Notes under the pieces: generated by a model
What the model saw: the letters and a program-made list of their open reading frames with translations, nothing else
Told to the model about the DNA's origin: nothing
The model's database searches: none
In this document: positions 22,755 to 57,948 of the stretch, in pieces
How positions within the stretch are numbered: the stretch's first letter is position 1
Layout of the letters: each line of letters starts with the position of its first letter
Translations under genes and position numbers: made by a program
Source of the DNA: Sipunculus nudus
Lineage: Eukaryota; Annelida; Sipuncula; Golfingiida; Sipunculidae
DNA: 64,000 bases
Direction: 5' to 3'
Assembly: GCA_026874595.1 (NCBI GenBank)
Contig: CM049317.1
Location: 53,027,618-53,091,617 of the forward strand

Positions 22755-23507
22755 TTTATTATTATCATTATTATCTACTTTATTTAGAAAATTTGGCATT
22801 GAATTACCAGCTTATCTCGTGGAAAGAGGGGATTAGATCATGCCTTGCAGGCGAATAGCCCTTAAAAATGTTGTTTGCTGTTATTTGTTGCTTATAATTG
22901 TGTACTATTTAAAAATTTAAATTTTTCAAAAATGTTAAAATTTCAAATGAAAATGAATGTTAATTTTTTATGAATACATATACCATTATAAATATTTCTG
23001 TACCAGGTTTAAACTGATATACATTTTATGGGATCCAATATTCATTTGAAACAGCATTTTGATTGATTTTAAATTTAGGGGATTTTGCCAGCGATGCTAC
23101 CTTAAAGAAAATGTATCTTGTATAATTTCATATCTGTAGCCCCGACACCACTTTATGGATACATGCACAAATCAGAATTATTAAGTATTTGAACCTGATT
23201 TTCTCGAAATAATCAACGTTAATTTCAGGTCACGACTTACTCGGTGTTTTTTGTTGCAATATCAGAACGGCACTCCACCAACGTTGTTTATATTTATTAA
23301 TTAACTTCCAGCTTATGGCGTTCCTTCAGCTTATGGCTAAAGAATTCATCTACCTTTTCTGTAGTATGTTTGTAATTTCTTGGTCACTTTGTGTACATAT
23401 CAATGAACTGAATGTATTTCCTGTTAAGAAAAAATTGTGACACCTCTTTGACGGATAAATGAGCTTTTTCATCAATATGTTGTCAGTAAATACGGTTCAT
23501 GCGCCAC

Positions 23508-23600
23508 TGTTGACAAAAGGAAAAAGCGAGTATCCATGTGGTAGGTTGCATAGGTGATGAAGTTGAAAGGTCCCAGGTTGCAAAACGCCCTTTGCAATAC
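23508..23600 (+). repeat. Dispersed repeat, copy A
   Basis: Shares GTTGACAAA, AGGTTGCATA and GGTTGCAAAACGCC with 44590-44690 in the same order and spacing. Family not identified. Confidence 0.55.
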
Positions 23601-24498
23601 ACTAGTTCATCTGACCATTTGTTTCATCTGTCTGATTCATTTGTTTCAGTATTGATTGTTGTCTAGAAAATCTGTCCAGAAAATTTTGACTTAGAAATCT
23701 GTGATAAAATGTAAAAAAAAATATTAAATTGGTTTAGGTGTACTTAATCAGATCATAAACATCATTAACATGCTCAATTATGATGAATTGTTCATTTTTA
23801 ATTATATAATAAAGTAAAAAACTATTCAACTGTCTTGATTTCTTCATTTTGCATCAAACAAATGGATACAGGTTCTGCCTGTCAGCCGTTGTAGGAGTGT
23901 TGTGTGTTACTAGGGGTATTCAAATCAGATCGTGTGTTTAAAGAATATGTACTGTTACCACTTATAAATGCGCCGCCTCCGTTTAATAATGGGCATGGAA
24001 TAAATATGAAATAACCAGTGCCACCTACTGTGGTGTGCGAATTGTTTTTCTTAATCTGAGCCTTGTTACTATTATTAGCATATCTGATGGGCATAAAAAT
24101 TTGTTAAGATGACGGAATAACCTTGGCAACCTGGAACTAGATAAAAAAGGTTCGGCATTTAAAAAAATTATGGTTTAAATGATAAATGATTTTCGGGTTT
24201 ACGCAATGTTATATATCTGAGCCTGATTAATCTATTCATTCTTTCCTGCATTGCATGTCGCACTTCATTAAAGTACCCACCTACACATAATGGATTGATA
24301 AAGCAGCCATACTTCCATCTCAGACAGGATTCATTAATAACATTAACCAGTCTTATATAACTCATATTATACTGTATTTTTATGGGTTGTTCATTTTGGA
24401 GTATCATATTTGTATACCAAAGATATATGTCATTGTGTTAAGTGGTTCAATCATGGTATGTTGCTATAGCAGAAACTAACTTATTCTGGTTCTTTATA

Positions 24499-24657
24499 CA
24501 GTGCAACCTCGGAACCACCAACATGCTCACATTTTCGAGGTGGCCGTCTAAGCCAGGTCTGAATAAAGATGAAAAATGAATTTGGACCTTTAAAAAAAGT
24601 GGTCGTTATTTCGAGGTGGTCGCTGAACCGAGATGGTTGTTTGGCGAGGTATTACTG
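24499..24657. mobile_element. Tigger/pogo-like MITE
   Basis: Termini CAGTGCAACCTCGGAACCACC and, reversed, CAGTAATACCTCGCCAAAC are imperfect inverted repeats of the CAGTNNNACCTCG type seen in Tigger-like elements. TA precedes the left end; TA is not clear on the right. Internal TTTCGAGGTGG motifs repeat. No ORF. Confidence 0.5.
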
Positions 24658-24713
24658 CGTTAAGAATGCTAAATTAAGTCTCAACGTGTGACAACGGTAA
24701 GTGACATGCAACG

Positions 24714-24743
24714 CCCCCCCCCCCCCCCCCCCCCAAAAAAAAA
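24714..24743. repeat. Poly-C then poly-A homopolymers
   Basis: About 21 C followed by 9 A. Exact lengths may be unreliable in an assembly. Confidence 0.9.
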
Positions 24744-25497
24744 CGTGTTCATATTATCAAGTGTAATAATTAAACAGTTATGCTAATTTTTATTTGGAGG
24801 GAAGAATCGTTTTAGCTAAAAGTGGTGCCTCGATGATGATTTTTGTATCAGTAAAACCCTTTTAGCTCTGCTTTTAAAACATCATCCAGAAATGTTTTAC
24901 CGGATTTAATAATGTGGAGTGTTTCGGCATTTTGTATTTTCGTGGGAAATTTATTAATTTCTATTCGTTTCAGCGGTCTGTACCAGCTGAACACCATTAG
25001 AAACAGTTTTATTGAAAATCCTAGGCAGAATAAAATTGACTCAGCACTGTATTCATTCAGCAGGACTCGGTATAAAATACCTTCCGTCTAGACAATTACA
25101 ACAGAAGTGTTCTGGATGACATTTATCTCTTATTTTAACTAGCTTTGCACTTTTGTGGATCCAATATTATGTGCTCTGTCTGCCCAAGGTTAGTTTCCAT
25201 GTAGTAGAATACAGTAGTAAAAAATATGGAAGAACAACAGGGTTGAATTTGGGGATATTTTGCATAGGTTAATATAGATTTTATTCGACCAGGATCTTCA
25301 AACTAGGGGGTTCCCATTGATAGAAATGTGATTTGGAGTTGGGCATGGGATCAGATTAAGTATTTAAAGGGGACTATTCTGATATTTGTCGTGTGATAAA
25401 TAAAGACAATCTCTGAAACCTTTTCGAAATATAAGCAAACAAAAAAACTAATCTACACTGCAGTCCAAGAACTCCTCTCGTGAAATTGCTGTTTTCT

Positions 25498-25725
25498 GTA
25501 GCGAGATTAATATTTTCTGGGTTCGAACACCAGGGTGCAAGCGGGGCAAAGAATTGTAATCAGCCCAATGAGAGCGTGATATCGCATTGTGCATCCAGCT
25601 CTAAAACATGCGACACCCGCTCTCGTTGGTCTGATAACACCAGTACACCCGCTCCCGTTGGTATGATTCTTGGCCCTGTGCCAGAAAAGGTGTAATCAGA
25701 CAAACGAGGGCGGATGTCGCATGTT
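25498..25725. mobile_element. Palindromic repeat related to 60530-60660
   Basis: Inverted motif pairs CAATGAGAGCGTGATATCGCAT and ATGCGACACCCGCTCTCGTT face each other at 25566-25629. A third copy, AAACGAGGGCGGATGTCGCAT, follows at 25700-25720. The flank CATTGTGCATCCAGC recurs at 60618-60632. Open frames across the palindrome are not genes. Confidence 0.55.
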
Positions 25726-27714
25726 ATAAATTCGTATGTACAATCTATTTCAATATTTTTCCTTCTTTTCATTTGTTGGTGTTGTCATCTAAAAAAAATG
25801 TTGTCATGTAACAGGTCTGATGTCTGAATGATATAGCGGTGTATATATTAGCATTAATGTGCAACATTTTCTCAGTGCAAAATTAACCAATCTCAAATTT
25901 AGGATTTATTTTGTTCACAAGGATTTAACAGTATCAAACAAAAATGTTGTTTCCTTTTTCTAGGTAAAGTTTTGCTTTATCCTCTCATTCAGTCAGAGCT
26001 CTTGTGAAACAGCGATGGTAAAAATTAACTTGCCTTTATACATTGCACGTTAAATAAATATTTGTAGAAGGCCCCTGACTGATTTAGAATTTCAGGCATG
26101 GATCATCTAATGTTCGTTCTCCATAACCAGACAATATTGTCATGGAAAGAATTGTACTTAAAATGGAAAGGATTACATTGTAAACAAAATCAGATGGAAA
26201 AGACAGAAAATGGGCGGAAAAAAGGCCGATTTTTTTATGGAGACATAGCTGACAACAACCGAGGGGGTTTGGTTATGTGATCGGGCTTGTGTAGAAAATA
26301 ATGATTAAATAAAGCATTGATTTAATTCGATTTTTTACTTATTAGGAGCTCTAGACTTACCTTGGACTTAATAAACCAAAAAAGGGTCAAGAGAAGCTGA
26401 TTTTTATTTTATTTCTTGTTTGGAATGCGTGACATATTCTATTGAATGAGGATGAAATAAGAATTATATGTTACTATTACCAGAGGCTGACTTTGTACTT
26501 ATAGTAATGGTAAAACACGAGCCTTGTTGAACCTTTGTTGAATGTGTCGTACAAAATATGCTTCCTGAAATATTATATGTCCTTTACGTAACAAAAGTTA
26601 CTGTACGTGCCGACCATGCTTGTGATGACAAAGGTATAGGAATGTGGGAATTGTACCTTAGAAATGGAGGGTAAGGTGCAGATGGTGACCCTGAACGGAT
26701 GAGACAGAATCCCTCAGCTGAATTGCCATTCGCTAAAGACTTTTAACGCATTGCCTGTTAAAACTTCGTTCCTACGTTATAGGCATAGCAGGCGTTACGC
26801 TCTCGCCTGATTTCTGTTCCGATGAAACGTTTAATTTTATTATTTTGAAAAATTATAAATATGTTAATTAAACAAAAAGAACAAAAAAAAAGTTATTCTC
26901 AACACCTAATAAGTGCTAACCCTTTTTAGTGGGTTCATGTACACTACTGAATGAAGTTTTCTCAGACGTTTGATTTTGTTCCTTATCCGTCATACTTCTT
27001 TCTTGTAAAATTCGAAGCTTAATTAAATAAAATTAACATTAACACTTATTATCTTACCATTTACGATAATTAGGAGGTTTAATATTCAAATTCTTAACAA
27101 TAATTGACAATCTCTTTTTCTCACACTGGCACAAACATACTGACCGTATGCTGAATAATGCCTCCATGCAAAGGATGTTTTGATGAAGAATCGCTGAGGC
27201 AGAGTACATTTGTATAAATTAATTGTATTGCAGATTTTTTTTCTTTTTCTTCAGAGCAAATGATTTGATCCATTGAATCACGTCACACATCATAAAAATA
27301 TCACTACGGTCTTCAGCTCACCCATATTTCGGTTTTCTTTTTCCCAACTATTTTGTAACAACTATATGCATGGGCAATGTTTGCTAAGAAATGTGAGGGG
27401 GGGACATTCCAGAAGGGTAATCCTGGGAATAGGGACACCAGCCCCCTCCCCCCCTCCCCCCGCCTCATGTATATGATTATGTATGGAATACATTTTTTAT
27501 GTGCAAGAAAATAATTCTGTGCTCAGGTTTCAAAGCCATGCTATCAATAATTCACGTTTGCTTTACACATTCATGGGTTTAAATGTTCGATAGGCTGACA
27601 TTTATGCAAGTTCACTAAAAAAATGATATATCATGAATTTACTCCGTACGAGATGCAGATATGAGATGAAATAATGTTAACGATAATTTGACGAAACTTT
27701 AAACTGATAGACGG

Positions 27715-28171
27715 AATTATCTCAATATGTAACTAGGACCTCCCAGGATGTACATTTAGAAGTTTCTAGGTATAACGGTTACCGTTTGTGTCCTATTAAC
27801 GGCCAGACTGCTTCATTTGAAGGTCTCAATCATAGATAAAAAATTAGTAAAAATTTGAAATAAATACAGGTGGTGCCACCAATTTTCAGGACATGATGAA
27901 ACACTCTATGATCAATAAATTTGGAAAGAATCATGGCTATCAATGCATTAGTTATTCAGATACCCATATCTCGGACAATATAGTTCGCAGTGACCTAATT
28001 TCAGGTTTTCAAAGGGATTTTTAAGAACCTCCGTGGGTTTTCATTTAGAAATTTCTAGGTCCAGCGGTTACGATTTGTACCCTGCTAACGGATGGACAGA
28101 CAGACGGAAAGACGGACGACGGTCAAAGAGTGATCGCTGTAGCTCAGATGACTTGCAAGTCAGCTTAGGTA
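27715..28171 (-). mobile_element. Partial hairpin-ended element, reverse orientation
   Basis: Read on the minus strand it starts at 28171 with GCTGACTTGCAAGTCATCTGAGC and continues into CCGTC-rich sequence. Two units with TAACCGTT/TAGAAACTTCTA-like phrases follow. No CTTGTT end was found at the low-coordinate side, so it looks 3'-truncated. Confidence 0.6.
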
Positions 28172-28910
28172 AAAATTAAGCGCGAGAGGGACATGTCCCT
28201 TTTTCACTTCCCCCTGATAAAAAAGGCCAATGTGATCGGATAAACAAGAAATAACCTCTGATTTGGTGAGTCATTGTTTTATTTGTGTTAATATGACGTT
28301 TAACTAACATGACCATGTGAAGCTATACTGGACAATTTTCAATCTACAAATGTGTAAAACCTGTCCCTAGGTCTAGAATACAAACATACAGCAGGTACAT
28401 AATACATGTATAATCGTATGTCTATATCTACATCTCTATACATTATATAACTATTTTCACCAAGAGTAGACCTATGTCAGCTGCTCCTGTGTCATATCTA
28501 TCTTAAATACACGCGAACTTCATTGATTAACTATTGACATAGTCTATATTCTAGTATGCTGTTGACATGCATTTACCAGCCATAATTGATAATCACGTAT
28601 TAATAATAATCCAATTAAACTTCAGTTGTCCATTATCAATAACGACAGACTAATCTGAACTAATTCACCACTGGGGTTGGTTGACTCGTTTCAACATATT
28701 CAATAAAGCTTTTGATTCCTTTATATAAATATTCGATAAATTCACAAAATGTAACACCCATCACTCTATCATCCATGGAAATTATGATGCACGGCAATGA
28801 CAAACCTTCGCTTGCTGACGTGACGTTAGGACCGTGATTCTAACTGAATGATAATTATGGTGGACTAAAATTTGATGCAATAGACCATCTTACGAGCATG
28901 CAGTCGTCGT

Positions 28911-29011
28911 CCCATTCACTAAGCTTCGGCCTTTTTAAATCAGTTCGGCAAAGTCAAAACATTTTTTACTTTGCCGAACTGATTTAAAAAGGCCGAAGCG
29001 TAGTGAATGGG
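28911..29011. repeat. Near-perfect 44-bp inverted repeat (hairpin)
   Basis: 28911-28954 and 28968-29011 match as reverse complements at 43 of 44 positions around a 13-nt loop. No target duplication is obvious. It could be a miniature foldback transposon, or a hairpin precursor if transcribed. Confidence 0.85.
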
Positions 29012-29139
29012 TTCGTGCCAGATACGCACTGTTGCTTTTGCTACTACGCAAAATACTCGGGCAAAAACCTGAAACTTAGATAGCTTATTTTACTTTTATT
29101 ATATTTAATGTAACGAGCAAGGCCCTCCTTTGTCGATTT

Positions 29140-29215
29140 AATCGACCCAAACAGTTAGTGTTAATCATCGCCAACAGATGTCACCGGTGAGGCGGTGGAG
29201 GTCTGTTAAGAGATA
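29140..29215 (+). repeat. Conserved ~75-bp dispersed repeat, copy 1
   Basis: Shares AACAGTTAGTGT, CGCCAACAGATGTC and GGTCTGTTA with 56366-56440 and 57314-57390, all in the same orientation. Unknown family, possibly part of a longer element. Confidence 0.6.
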
Positions 29216-29388
29216 TTTAAAACACCGAGAACAATTGCAACCGTAGTGGTCTTCTATGTCATCGCAAACATAATTCTCTGTGGAACAAATGCTAAAGATT
29301 TAACGGTCTAATATTGTTAAAAGTGTTAGTTAACCATCATGCTTGAAAATCACATTATAAGATCATTTCAAGACCCCCCCCCCCAACA

Positions 29389-29391
<3 letters not shown>

Positions 29392-29422
<31 letters not shown>
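29392..29422. repeat. (CT)n microsatellite
   Basis: About 15 CT units following a C run at 29374-29384. Confidence 0.95.
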
Positions 29423-29424
<2 letters not shown>

Positions 29425-29609
29425 GACAGCGTACATACGTGAGGACTAGCGCAGCCTCCCCGGCCCCTTTCGGTTCAGGCAGAAATCGTAACAGGTAAGT
29501 CCGTCGTATTGACTAGACTTTCAAAAGAGGGATATGACATAGAAACAATGAGAAACAACAGAAATTAAAATATTCTTAAATTGCGATTTGAAGACTGTGA
29601 AACTGAAAC

Positions 29610-29611
<2 letters not shown>

Positions 29612-29660
<49 letters not shown>
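29612..29660. repeat. (CT)n microsatellite
   Basis: About 24 CT units, just downstream (minus sense) of the MFSD6-like stop codon and therefore possibly in its 3' UTR or flank. Confidence 0.95.
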
Positions 29661-29662
<2 letters not shown>

Positions 29663-29993
29663 GGAAACCCCTTAAATTTTGGAATTTTGTCGCATTCTTA
29701 CGATAAGATAAGTAAAATGTGTCCAGGTCCCAAGACGTATCACCACTTATACAAACCTTCATTATTGCCCCTATACATAATGCTTCCGCTTCAGTGAATA
29801 CAATTACATAGATAAACATTGCAGTCTATATTATACAAGGTAACATTATAATCAACATTTATTATTTTATAGATTTATGTGTATTTCAGTACAACTTTCT
29901 TAAGAAGCAGTTTTGTTGAATAAATGTTTCAGATATTTAAAAGCCAAATGTTTACTGGAATTTTAGGTCCTTATGATAATCAGTTCCTATTCA

Positions 29994-51311
<21,318 letters not shown>

Positions 51312-51515
51312 CTGAAATATAAAACACTTATGTTATATAGGAAGAAACTATAACTGACGGATCATATGCCTTAACGCTTCATGTAGATTCATATTTCAAT
51401 ATTATAGCTTTGTGTACTTCCTTGGTTTTAAGTATGCCTCGCTGGAGTATGACGTAACCTGGTGGTTAAGGCGTGGGACTGCTGTAACGTAGTTGAAGCC
51501 CATCAGTGCCTAAAT

Positions 51516-51591
51516 GATAAAATGGTGATCTTTTGATAGTTAATCTCAGCTCAGATAAAATGGTGATCTTTTGATAGTTAATCTCAGCTCA
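51516..51591. repeat. 38-bp tandem duplication
   Basis: GATAAAATGGTGATCTTTTG plus the following 18 bases occur twice without a gap (51516 and 51554), essentially identical. A recent local duplication. Confidence 0.9.
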
Positions 51592-52397
51592 GCTCTACAG
51601 TCTTGTCGACAAAATAAGAATTCTGGATTATTCTAACCCATATGTGTAAAAAAGCTGACATTCAAAACGCTTATGATTGCCCTTTCGCCGGAGGTCGTTT
51701 CTATTCAAAACGAACCTCTTCAAGTTGAAAATTATCGGGATTACCTGACAACTCAACTGTCAAACTTCGAAAGAAAAAAGTTACATTTCAAGATGACATT
51801 TTCTGTTAAAATTCCACACGTGTATGCTTAAAACATATTACTCAATCCATCTAAATCCTTACCACAAAAAGCACCATGATCATTTAAATTTCCTTTAAAC
51901 AAATTCTTGTCAAACAGATTTGGGCGGACTACATTACTCTCTTCAATACATTAATGCCTATACGCCGTTGGTGTGTTTAGAAGCCCTGGTGTAATGCGGG
52001 GCTGTAGTTTCAATGGCCACAAACCCTAACCAGCAGAATCGTACTCTTGTGGGTCCGATTCAGAGCAGTGTTGCTTTTAATTATCATGAATCATTCTTAC
52101 AGTACATGTACCTTCATCTTCATTCAATAAGCAGCGCCACCAACAGGTCATTGACCTAACTTCTTTTATGTGGCTCTCAGTATCAGCTTGTTTTTTTAAA
52201 GAATGGGCAGATTAGTAGAGCTGATTAACATGGTCTCATCTTTTAAAATAAAACCATGTTAACTATTATCGTATATGTAGTTACAGTAAATAAAACATGT
52301 TTATACATCACAAACCAAACCAGAAAAAGCAACAATGGCTTTGACTCTAAACCCAGTGCTTACTAGTCTATCAGTGGAGAAAAACGCCACAATCTTA

Positions 52398-52499
52398 CGT
52401 GGCTGATTTAGGACACAGAATAAAAAAAATATCTCGAAAACTCGACATAATATCTCGAGATCTCGATATAATTTTTTTAATGTCCTAAATCAGCCACCG
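52398..52499. mobile_element. Tc1/mariner-like MITE
   Basis: Ends CGTGGCTGATTTAGGACA and TGTCCTAAATCAGCCACCG are inverted repeats flanked by TA dinucleotides (52396-52397 and 52500-52501). The centre contains TATCTCGAGATCTCGATAT palindromes. 102 bp, no ORF. Confidence 0.8.
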
Positions 52500-55400
52500 T
52501 ATAAAATGATTACGGTCAAATCACCGGACTGAACGTAATCGGGGTACATACATTTATTTACAGGGATTTCTCAGAGGTGATATAACAAATGAGAAAAATA
52601 TTGATTTGTGCAGGCATGCTACTTGTGACCTTGCTTTTTAATTTTGTTTCCATTTTGAAACACAAGGTATCTCAATATTGTGATCTTGCTCTCAACTACA
52701 ACACACGGCAGCGACACTCCAGGAACCCTCATCTATTCACGAATTAGATGTCTCTCCAACACAGCCCGGGAATCGATTTACTAAAAAGGAGCCAATTTGT
52801 CAATGTCAGGCTCAAGGGAAAGCCAATCACCTATCCTTCACTTAGTTAGGGCCCTTTTCCCATTTCCCTCACATCTCGCCCTCCGGTTAGAGCGGAGGTG
52901 CATACAGTTTCATTTAGCTTCTAGTGTGAGGTGAACTCCGATTTACCGGACCTGGTGCTCAAGCATATAAATATCTGATCGAACCTCCGTCTCCCTCTGC
53001 TAACCCATTTGAACCCAAGGTCCTAGTTGAAGGTAAACACTTATAATAAACCTAGACTGTAACTATAGGATTATCGATGGCTCCGGCACCAAAACAGTAC
53101 GATTTCTGATGGCTCTGGAAGGAATCATTACGATTATTGATACCTCGGCAAGAATCAGCACGATTATGGATGGTCCTGGCGAAAATCGATGTAAAATTTA
53201 AATATAATCTACATCAAACATAACCAGTTTTTATTTATTATCGTTTATCACACTGAAAATATCACGGAAAAGGGTTTGAGAATCTATGCAGATAGTTCAA
53301 GGCACAATAGATGTGTAGAAACATGTAGACTTGACTTTCACGTGCATCTTCATCTGGAAAAAAAATGTTTCATTGTTACTGCTTTCAAAACCACGACTGT
53401 CTTGCTTCCCGACGTAGTAAGTTTTTGAATGAATTCTAAAAACTCATTTCATAAACATATTTAATAGATAATATCGTTACGATTATTGGAATTTTAATTT
53501 TTTTCGATACTCAGCCGGAATTTTATCGGTCATCAATGTATACATTTCTCAAGTCAGGCAATCCCTGTTAGTGATGCGTGCAAATCCTTCAGAATCAAGG
53601 CGGTACGGCAAATACTTGTTCAAGAACGAGAGAGCCTGCCTGACCAAACACGGTAACTTGGCGCATATTGGAGGTGCTGATCGATGAAAGGTTCTTTGTG
53701 TCGCGACTACCAAGACCAGCGGTGTTCCTCAAAAGTCCGGATCGATACTTCTATTCACGTACGCCATATATAAAGAACACCTGCCAAGATGTCTAACCTC
53801 TGCACACGGCGGGCCTGCAAGCTATCCTACAAGGAAAACGCTGGCTGGGATATTTAGGACACAGGTTTTATTTCACACTTGAACTCCTTGGTTAATGGGG
53901 TATATAATTCAAGCGGCTCGTACGTATCACTTCGACCAGTTGAAACACGAAAGATAAGCTACCATGCGTCATAAATCTGTAATACACAGGAGATAAAATT
54001 CAAGATGAATCTCCCTCGTAGCAAGCCTACAGACATTATTGCCCGGTCTGAAAAAAGATATTGCAGTTTATCTTATTTCCTCTCCTTGAGCCCAAGCATA
54101 TAAGGATCTAATACAATCTTCGAAACGAGAGGCTTTCTGTGTATGTAAATGATTCGATTTCTCTAACTATTAATTTATGCGATGAAGTAGGCGCCAGGGG
54201 AAAGGAATCTTGGACGAGACACTGAACATTAAGGGAAGCTAGTTATTAATTTGAAGTGGCGACCTGGTATTTCAGCATAAACCCAACATTCTGTAACAGA
54301 CACAAGTGTACCAGTTTCTAAAAATAACACGTGAGCAGTGTAAATGGCCAAACACTTTCAAATGGTTTCAAAATTTCATTATTGAAATTAAAAATTAAAC
54401 ATATTTAAAAAATGTTTCGTGAATATCTTTGATCACAGGGTAGTCAAAAACTGTATATACAATAAACATTTTTATAAATTAATTAACATTACTTTCTAAT
54501 TTGTTTCAATAAATAAAACCAAACATATACCAAAAATTTTAGGGAAGTCTTATTTGTATAGATAATCTGTACACTTAAATATATTGGCATATCCTGTACT
54601 TTATGTTACAGTGGCGCGTTGTTTTGATCACACCATATCATTAACATAATCATAATTGTTATATATATTTAAATTCATACCCTGCCATGCCTTTTTATCT
54701 GATGTGATTATCTGGTAAATTAACTACAATAGCAGTGACCTCGTCCTTCTCATCTTTTACGTCACGTTACTTATCAATCTATAATATGAACAGATCAAAA
54801 TGTTTCGTTTAAAAAATTAGTGTAGTCCAGGTCTTATATCTGGTTACACAACCCTATGTATATGTTCATGTACCAAAAGTTGACATGTTTTTTTTTCAGC
54901 TGCCATGTCTACTGCTGTTTGTTTGCTGACTAAAAGGATTTAATATAAAAAATCGCAAATAAGCAGACAGACAAGATTTTAGGGATCTATTAAATTTTTT
55001 TTTATAAAAATCTTTATAGATGTGTTATTATATCACACAGACACTTCGTGAAATGGTACATTCTTAAACTAGCATAAACGCATAACCACCCAGAATGAAC
55101 TTTAACCCATTTCGGCTGATTTCATGTGATGGAATCAATCTATAAATATCACGTAAGCTTATATACTACACGAGCAAATGAGAGATAATGAGGATAAACT
55201 AGAAATCTGCATTTTAAGGAATGCAAGCCTCCACCATGCAAGCCCCATTTTCCCCCATACCCTTCTGACGGAGGAAATAAGCCGAAAATAATTTTTTTTC
55301 GACAGCAAGTCGTTCTGTCGTTGTAAGATTATCACGCGTAAAAGTACGTGAACTGTTAAATCATAAATCACTCTTTGGGTTTCATTAATATGATATTGTG

Positions 55401-56365
55401 AAAGTTTCACAGCACGTGTGAACTGCTTCCCTGTTATTCGGTGCGCTCTAGCGTTTGATTTTCAGATACCACAATACCCGCCAAGTTCTGTGGCGCTCTT
55501 TCTTGTTAAGGCCAAGAGTTAGCGTCTCGTATCGATCATTGAGCAGATCGATATGACAAGGTGTTTGGTGTGCCAGCTCTATGTTTATCTCATAGATCCT
55601 TTGTAAATACTTTGAGCCGTTACTTAACAACGTAGCTACGTGAGATGCCCGAAGTCATGATATTGACCAACAGCTGTACAATTATTCTTTCCTGTTATGT
55701 CACTTGATTGTAACAGGATCCTGGATACAACCAGTTAGCGCAGCTACGTATGTTCACGTGAATATATGCAAATCTGCAGCGTTATTATTACATCCGTCTA
55801 GGAGGTAATGCTTTCAGCTTCGTTTGTTTCTTGGCTTGTTGGTTGGTTTGTTGGGTCGCCTCCTAATAGGGTTATGCAACGAAACTGTGTAGAGGGGTGG
55901 AATATGGGCATGGAAAGAACTTATTTAATGTTTACGGGGATCCGTGGAAAGAATACAGTAGGATTTTGTGGTTTTGGTATATATTATAAACCGATGTGAA
56001 AATAACATTTATGCCCATCCAAGTATCACGAATGTGAAACATGAAGATTACTTTTTATATCATGGTATTTTACATGTGTGGATTGATTCAAATATTATGA
56101 ATTTGCTTCACCGTCCACATACCTGATTATAGATTCATTATTTGACAAAATTTTTCTACAAGAGCAATAGGCCTTTAACACGAGCATGTGCACTGCACTC
56201 TAGCGCTGGTCGCTTGTGTTTGGGTCCTTCAAGCAAGCATTGCGGGTATTCAATATGAAAGCAGATACTTGCCTAATACACAGACATGACCCCACATTTA
56301 ATAAAATGAGAGGATAATTTTTTTTTATTATTTGAGATATAGGAATTAGTCTCTTATCCATTGAC

Positions 56366-56440
56366 ATAACGGACCCGTACTATTAGTGTCAATCGTTGCT
56401 AACAGATGTCGCTAGTTTGGTTAAAAGGTTTATTATATCC
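56366..56440 (+). repeat. Conserved ~75-bp dispersed repeat, copy 2
   Basis: Shares TATTAGTGTCAATCGT, CTAACAGATGTCGCT and AAAAGGTTTATTA with the copies at 29140 and 57314. Confidence 0.6.
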
Positions 56441-57313
56441 TCTAGATAGGGTTTCACCTCATGTCTTGCGAATGCTGATCAACTTCAAGATATGAAAATT
56501 ATTAACATTATAAAAAAATGGATAAAACGCCGTGTTACATTGCATTTCTATATACCGTACAATGTGTCCATAAAGCAATCGTAAGCATGCAGTAAATAAT
56601 AACATTAGCATGGCCGAAGTATGGCTTTGCTGTTTAAGCTAATTTTGTGTGGAATGTGTCCGTTCTGTCGTGTTTTTTCTTGGATCAGTGTACGTAATAA
56701 ACATAAATGAAATTGAAAATGCAGAAATTGGTGTATAAACTTGTCACTTAATACGTAACTGAAATTATCATATATTTGTTTTTTTGTATATGCATTATAG
56801 TCAAGCAAAATCATGATAAATTATAAGAGGCCGGTTACGCTGAAAATTGATTGATATCCTTGACCTCGCGCCCTGGGTTTGACTTTTGCGTGTTATTTAC
56901 GATATCCTATTAGGTGTGTCCATGGTGAATGTGGAATGATTATAACATGTAAGTCTGTGTCTTTAATAGGCAGCATATTTTGATTGATGTTTGGTCTTAA
57001 TAGACAACTAGTTAATTTTTTACTTTGCGTACATCGCGATATAAATTACTCATTCAAAATCGTTAATGCTTTTACACGTTATGAAATATTGATAAATATT
57101 CTGTAATTCCAAGTAACATGACTGTACCGCTGAAACTAAACTGCGTACCAGACCTTATCCATTTGATGCGCACTGTGCCTCACGGTCTAACTTGTTGATT
57201 ATTTCAATAAAATGACATACAGGAAGAGATTCTGTGCGATCTCTCGCCTTTAAGGATAAGATCATTTTATTACATAAATCATTTAACATATATCAACTGT
57301 AATATTTTTTTCG

Positions 57314-57390
57314 ATATAACGGCCCCGAACAGTTAATGTCTGTAATCGCCAACAAATGTCGCTTGTGGGGTGGTAAAGGTCTATTACGCG
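57314..57390 (+). repeat. Conserved ~75-bp dispersed repeat, copy 3
   Basis: Shares AACAGTTAATGTC, CGCCAACAAATGTCGCT and TGGTAAAGGTCTATTA with copies 1 and 2. Confidence 0.6.
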
Positions 57391-57948
57391 GAGACTCAGT
57401 ACAGATAAATCTTGAAATTCGTCGTAAAAGAAATTACACCTTAACCCCGGTATGTTCTATATAGGATGGCTCGACTGGCAAGGCCCTTCTATTCTCTCTT
57501 TGAAGAAAAGGCGTTTTTCTTCCCTACAGTATAGAATCTAGTATACTTGTACGAATAAAGCGCCACAATCCGGTTGACTCTAAACAAAATTTAGCGAGAC
57601 GTATTATGAGACTGAAGATCTCTTTAGCTTCGTAGCGGTGGCAGCGACACAACACACGAAGTTCCCTTTGACAAACTAAAGCTGCTGTGCTTAGATAAGA
57701 TAACTTTAGTTTTTATGATCCTGTTGCTGGTTCAGCTCGAATAGCGAACAATCATCATAATGGAAAATAATGAACTTACCTGAAAAGAAGTTCTTACAGC
57801 AACAGAAAAAAATAAGACAATAAGGTAGTTACAAGGCACGGGTCCCCCCAAACACGCACCGTTTGGGAAGCGGGTACTAGCTGCTTTTCAGAATCAGCGA
57901 GTAGAACCGGTGATTTCGTGAAGGTCTGCATGTTTTATGGGTCTGTTG

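Larger units (their letters stand above)
19485..29993. other. Intergenic region between the convergent PPCS and MFSD6-like genes
   Basis: No host exon recognised. It holds the palindromic element at 20071-20374, two hairpin-ended elements at 21086-22754, a small Tigger-like MITE, a poly-C tract, a reverse-orientation partial hairpin element and several short dispersed repeats. 22755-23500 and 25800-27690 show nothing identifiable. Confidence 0.6.
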
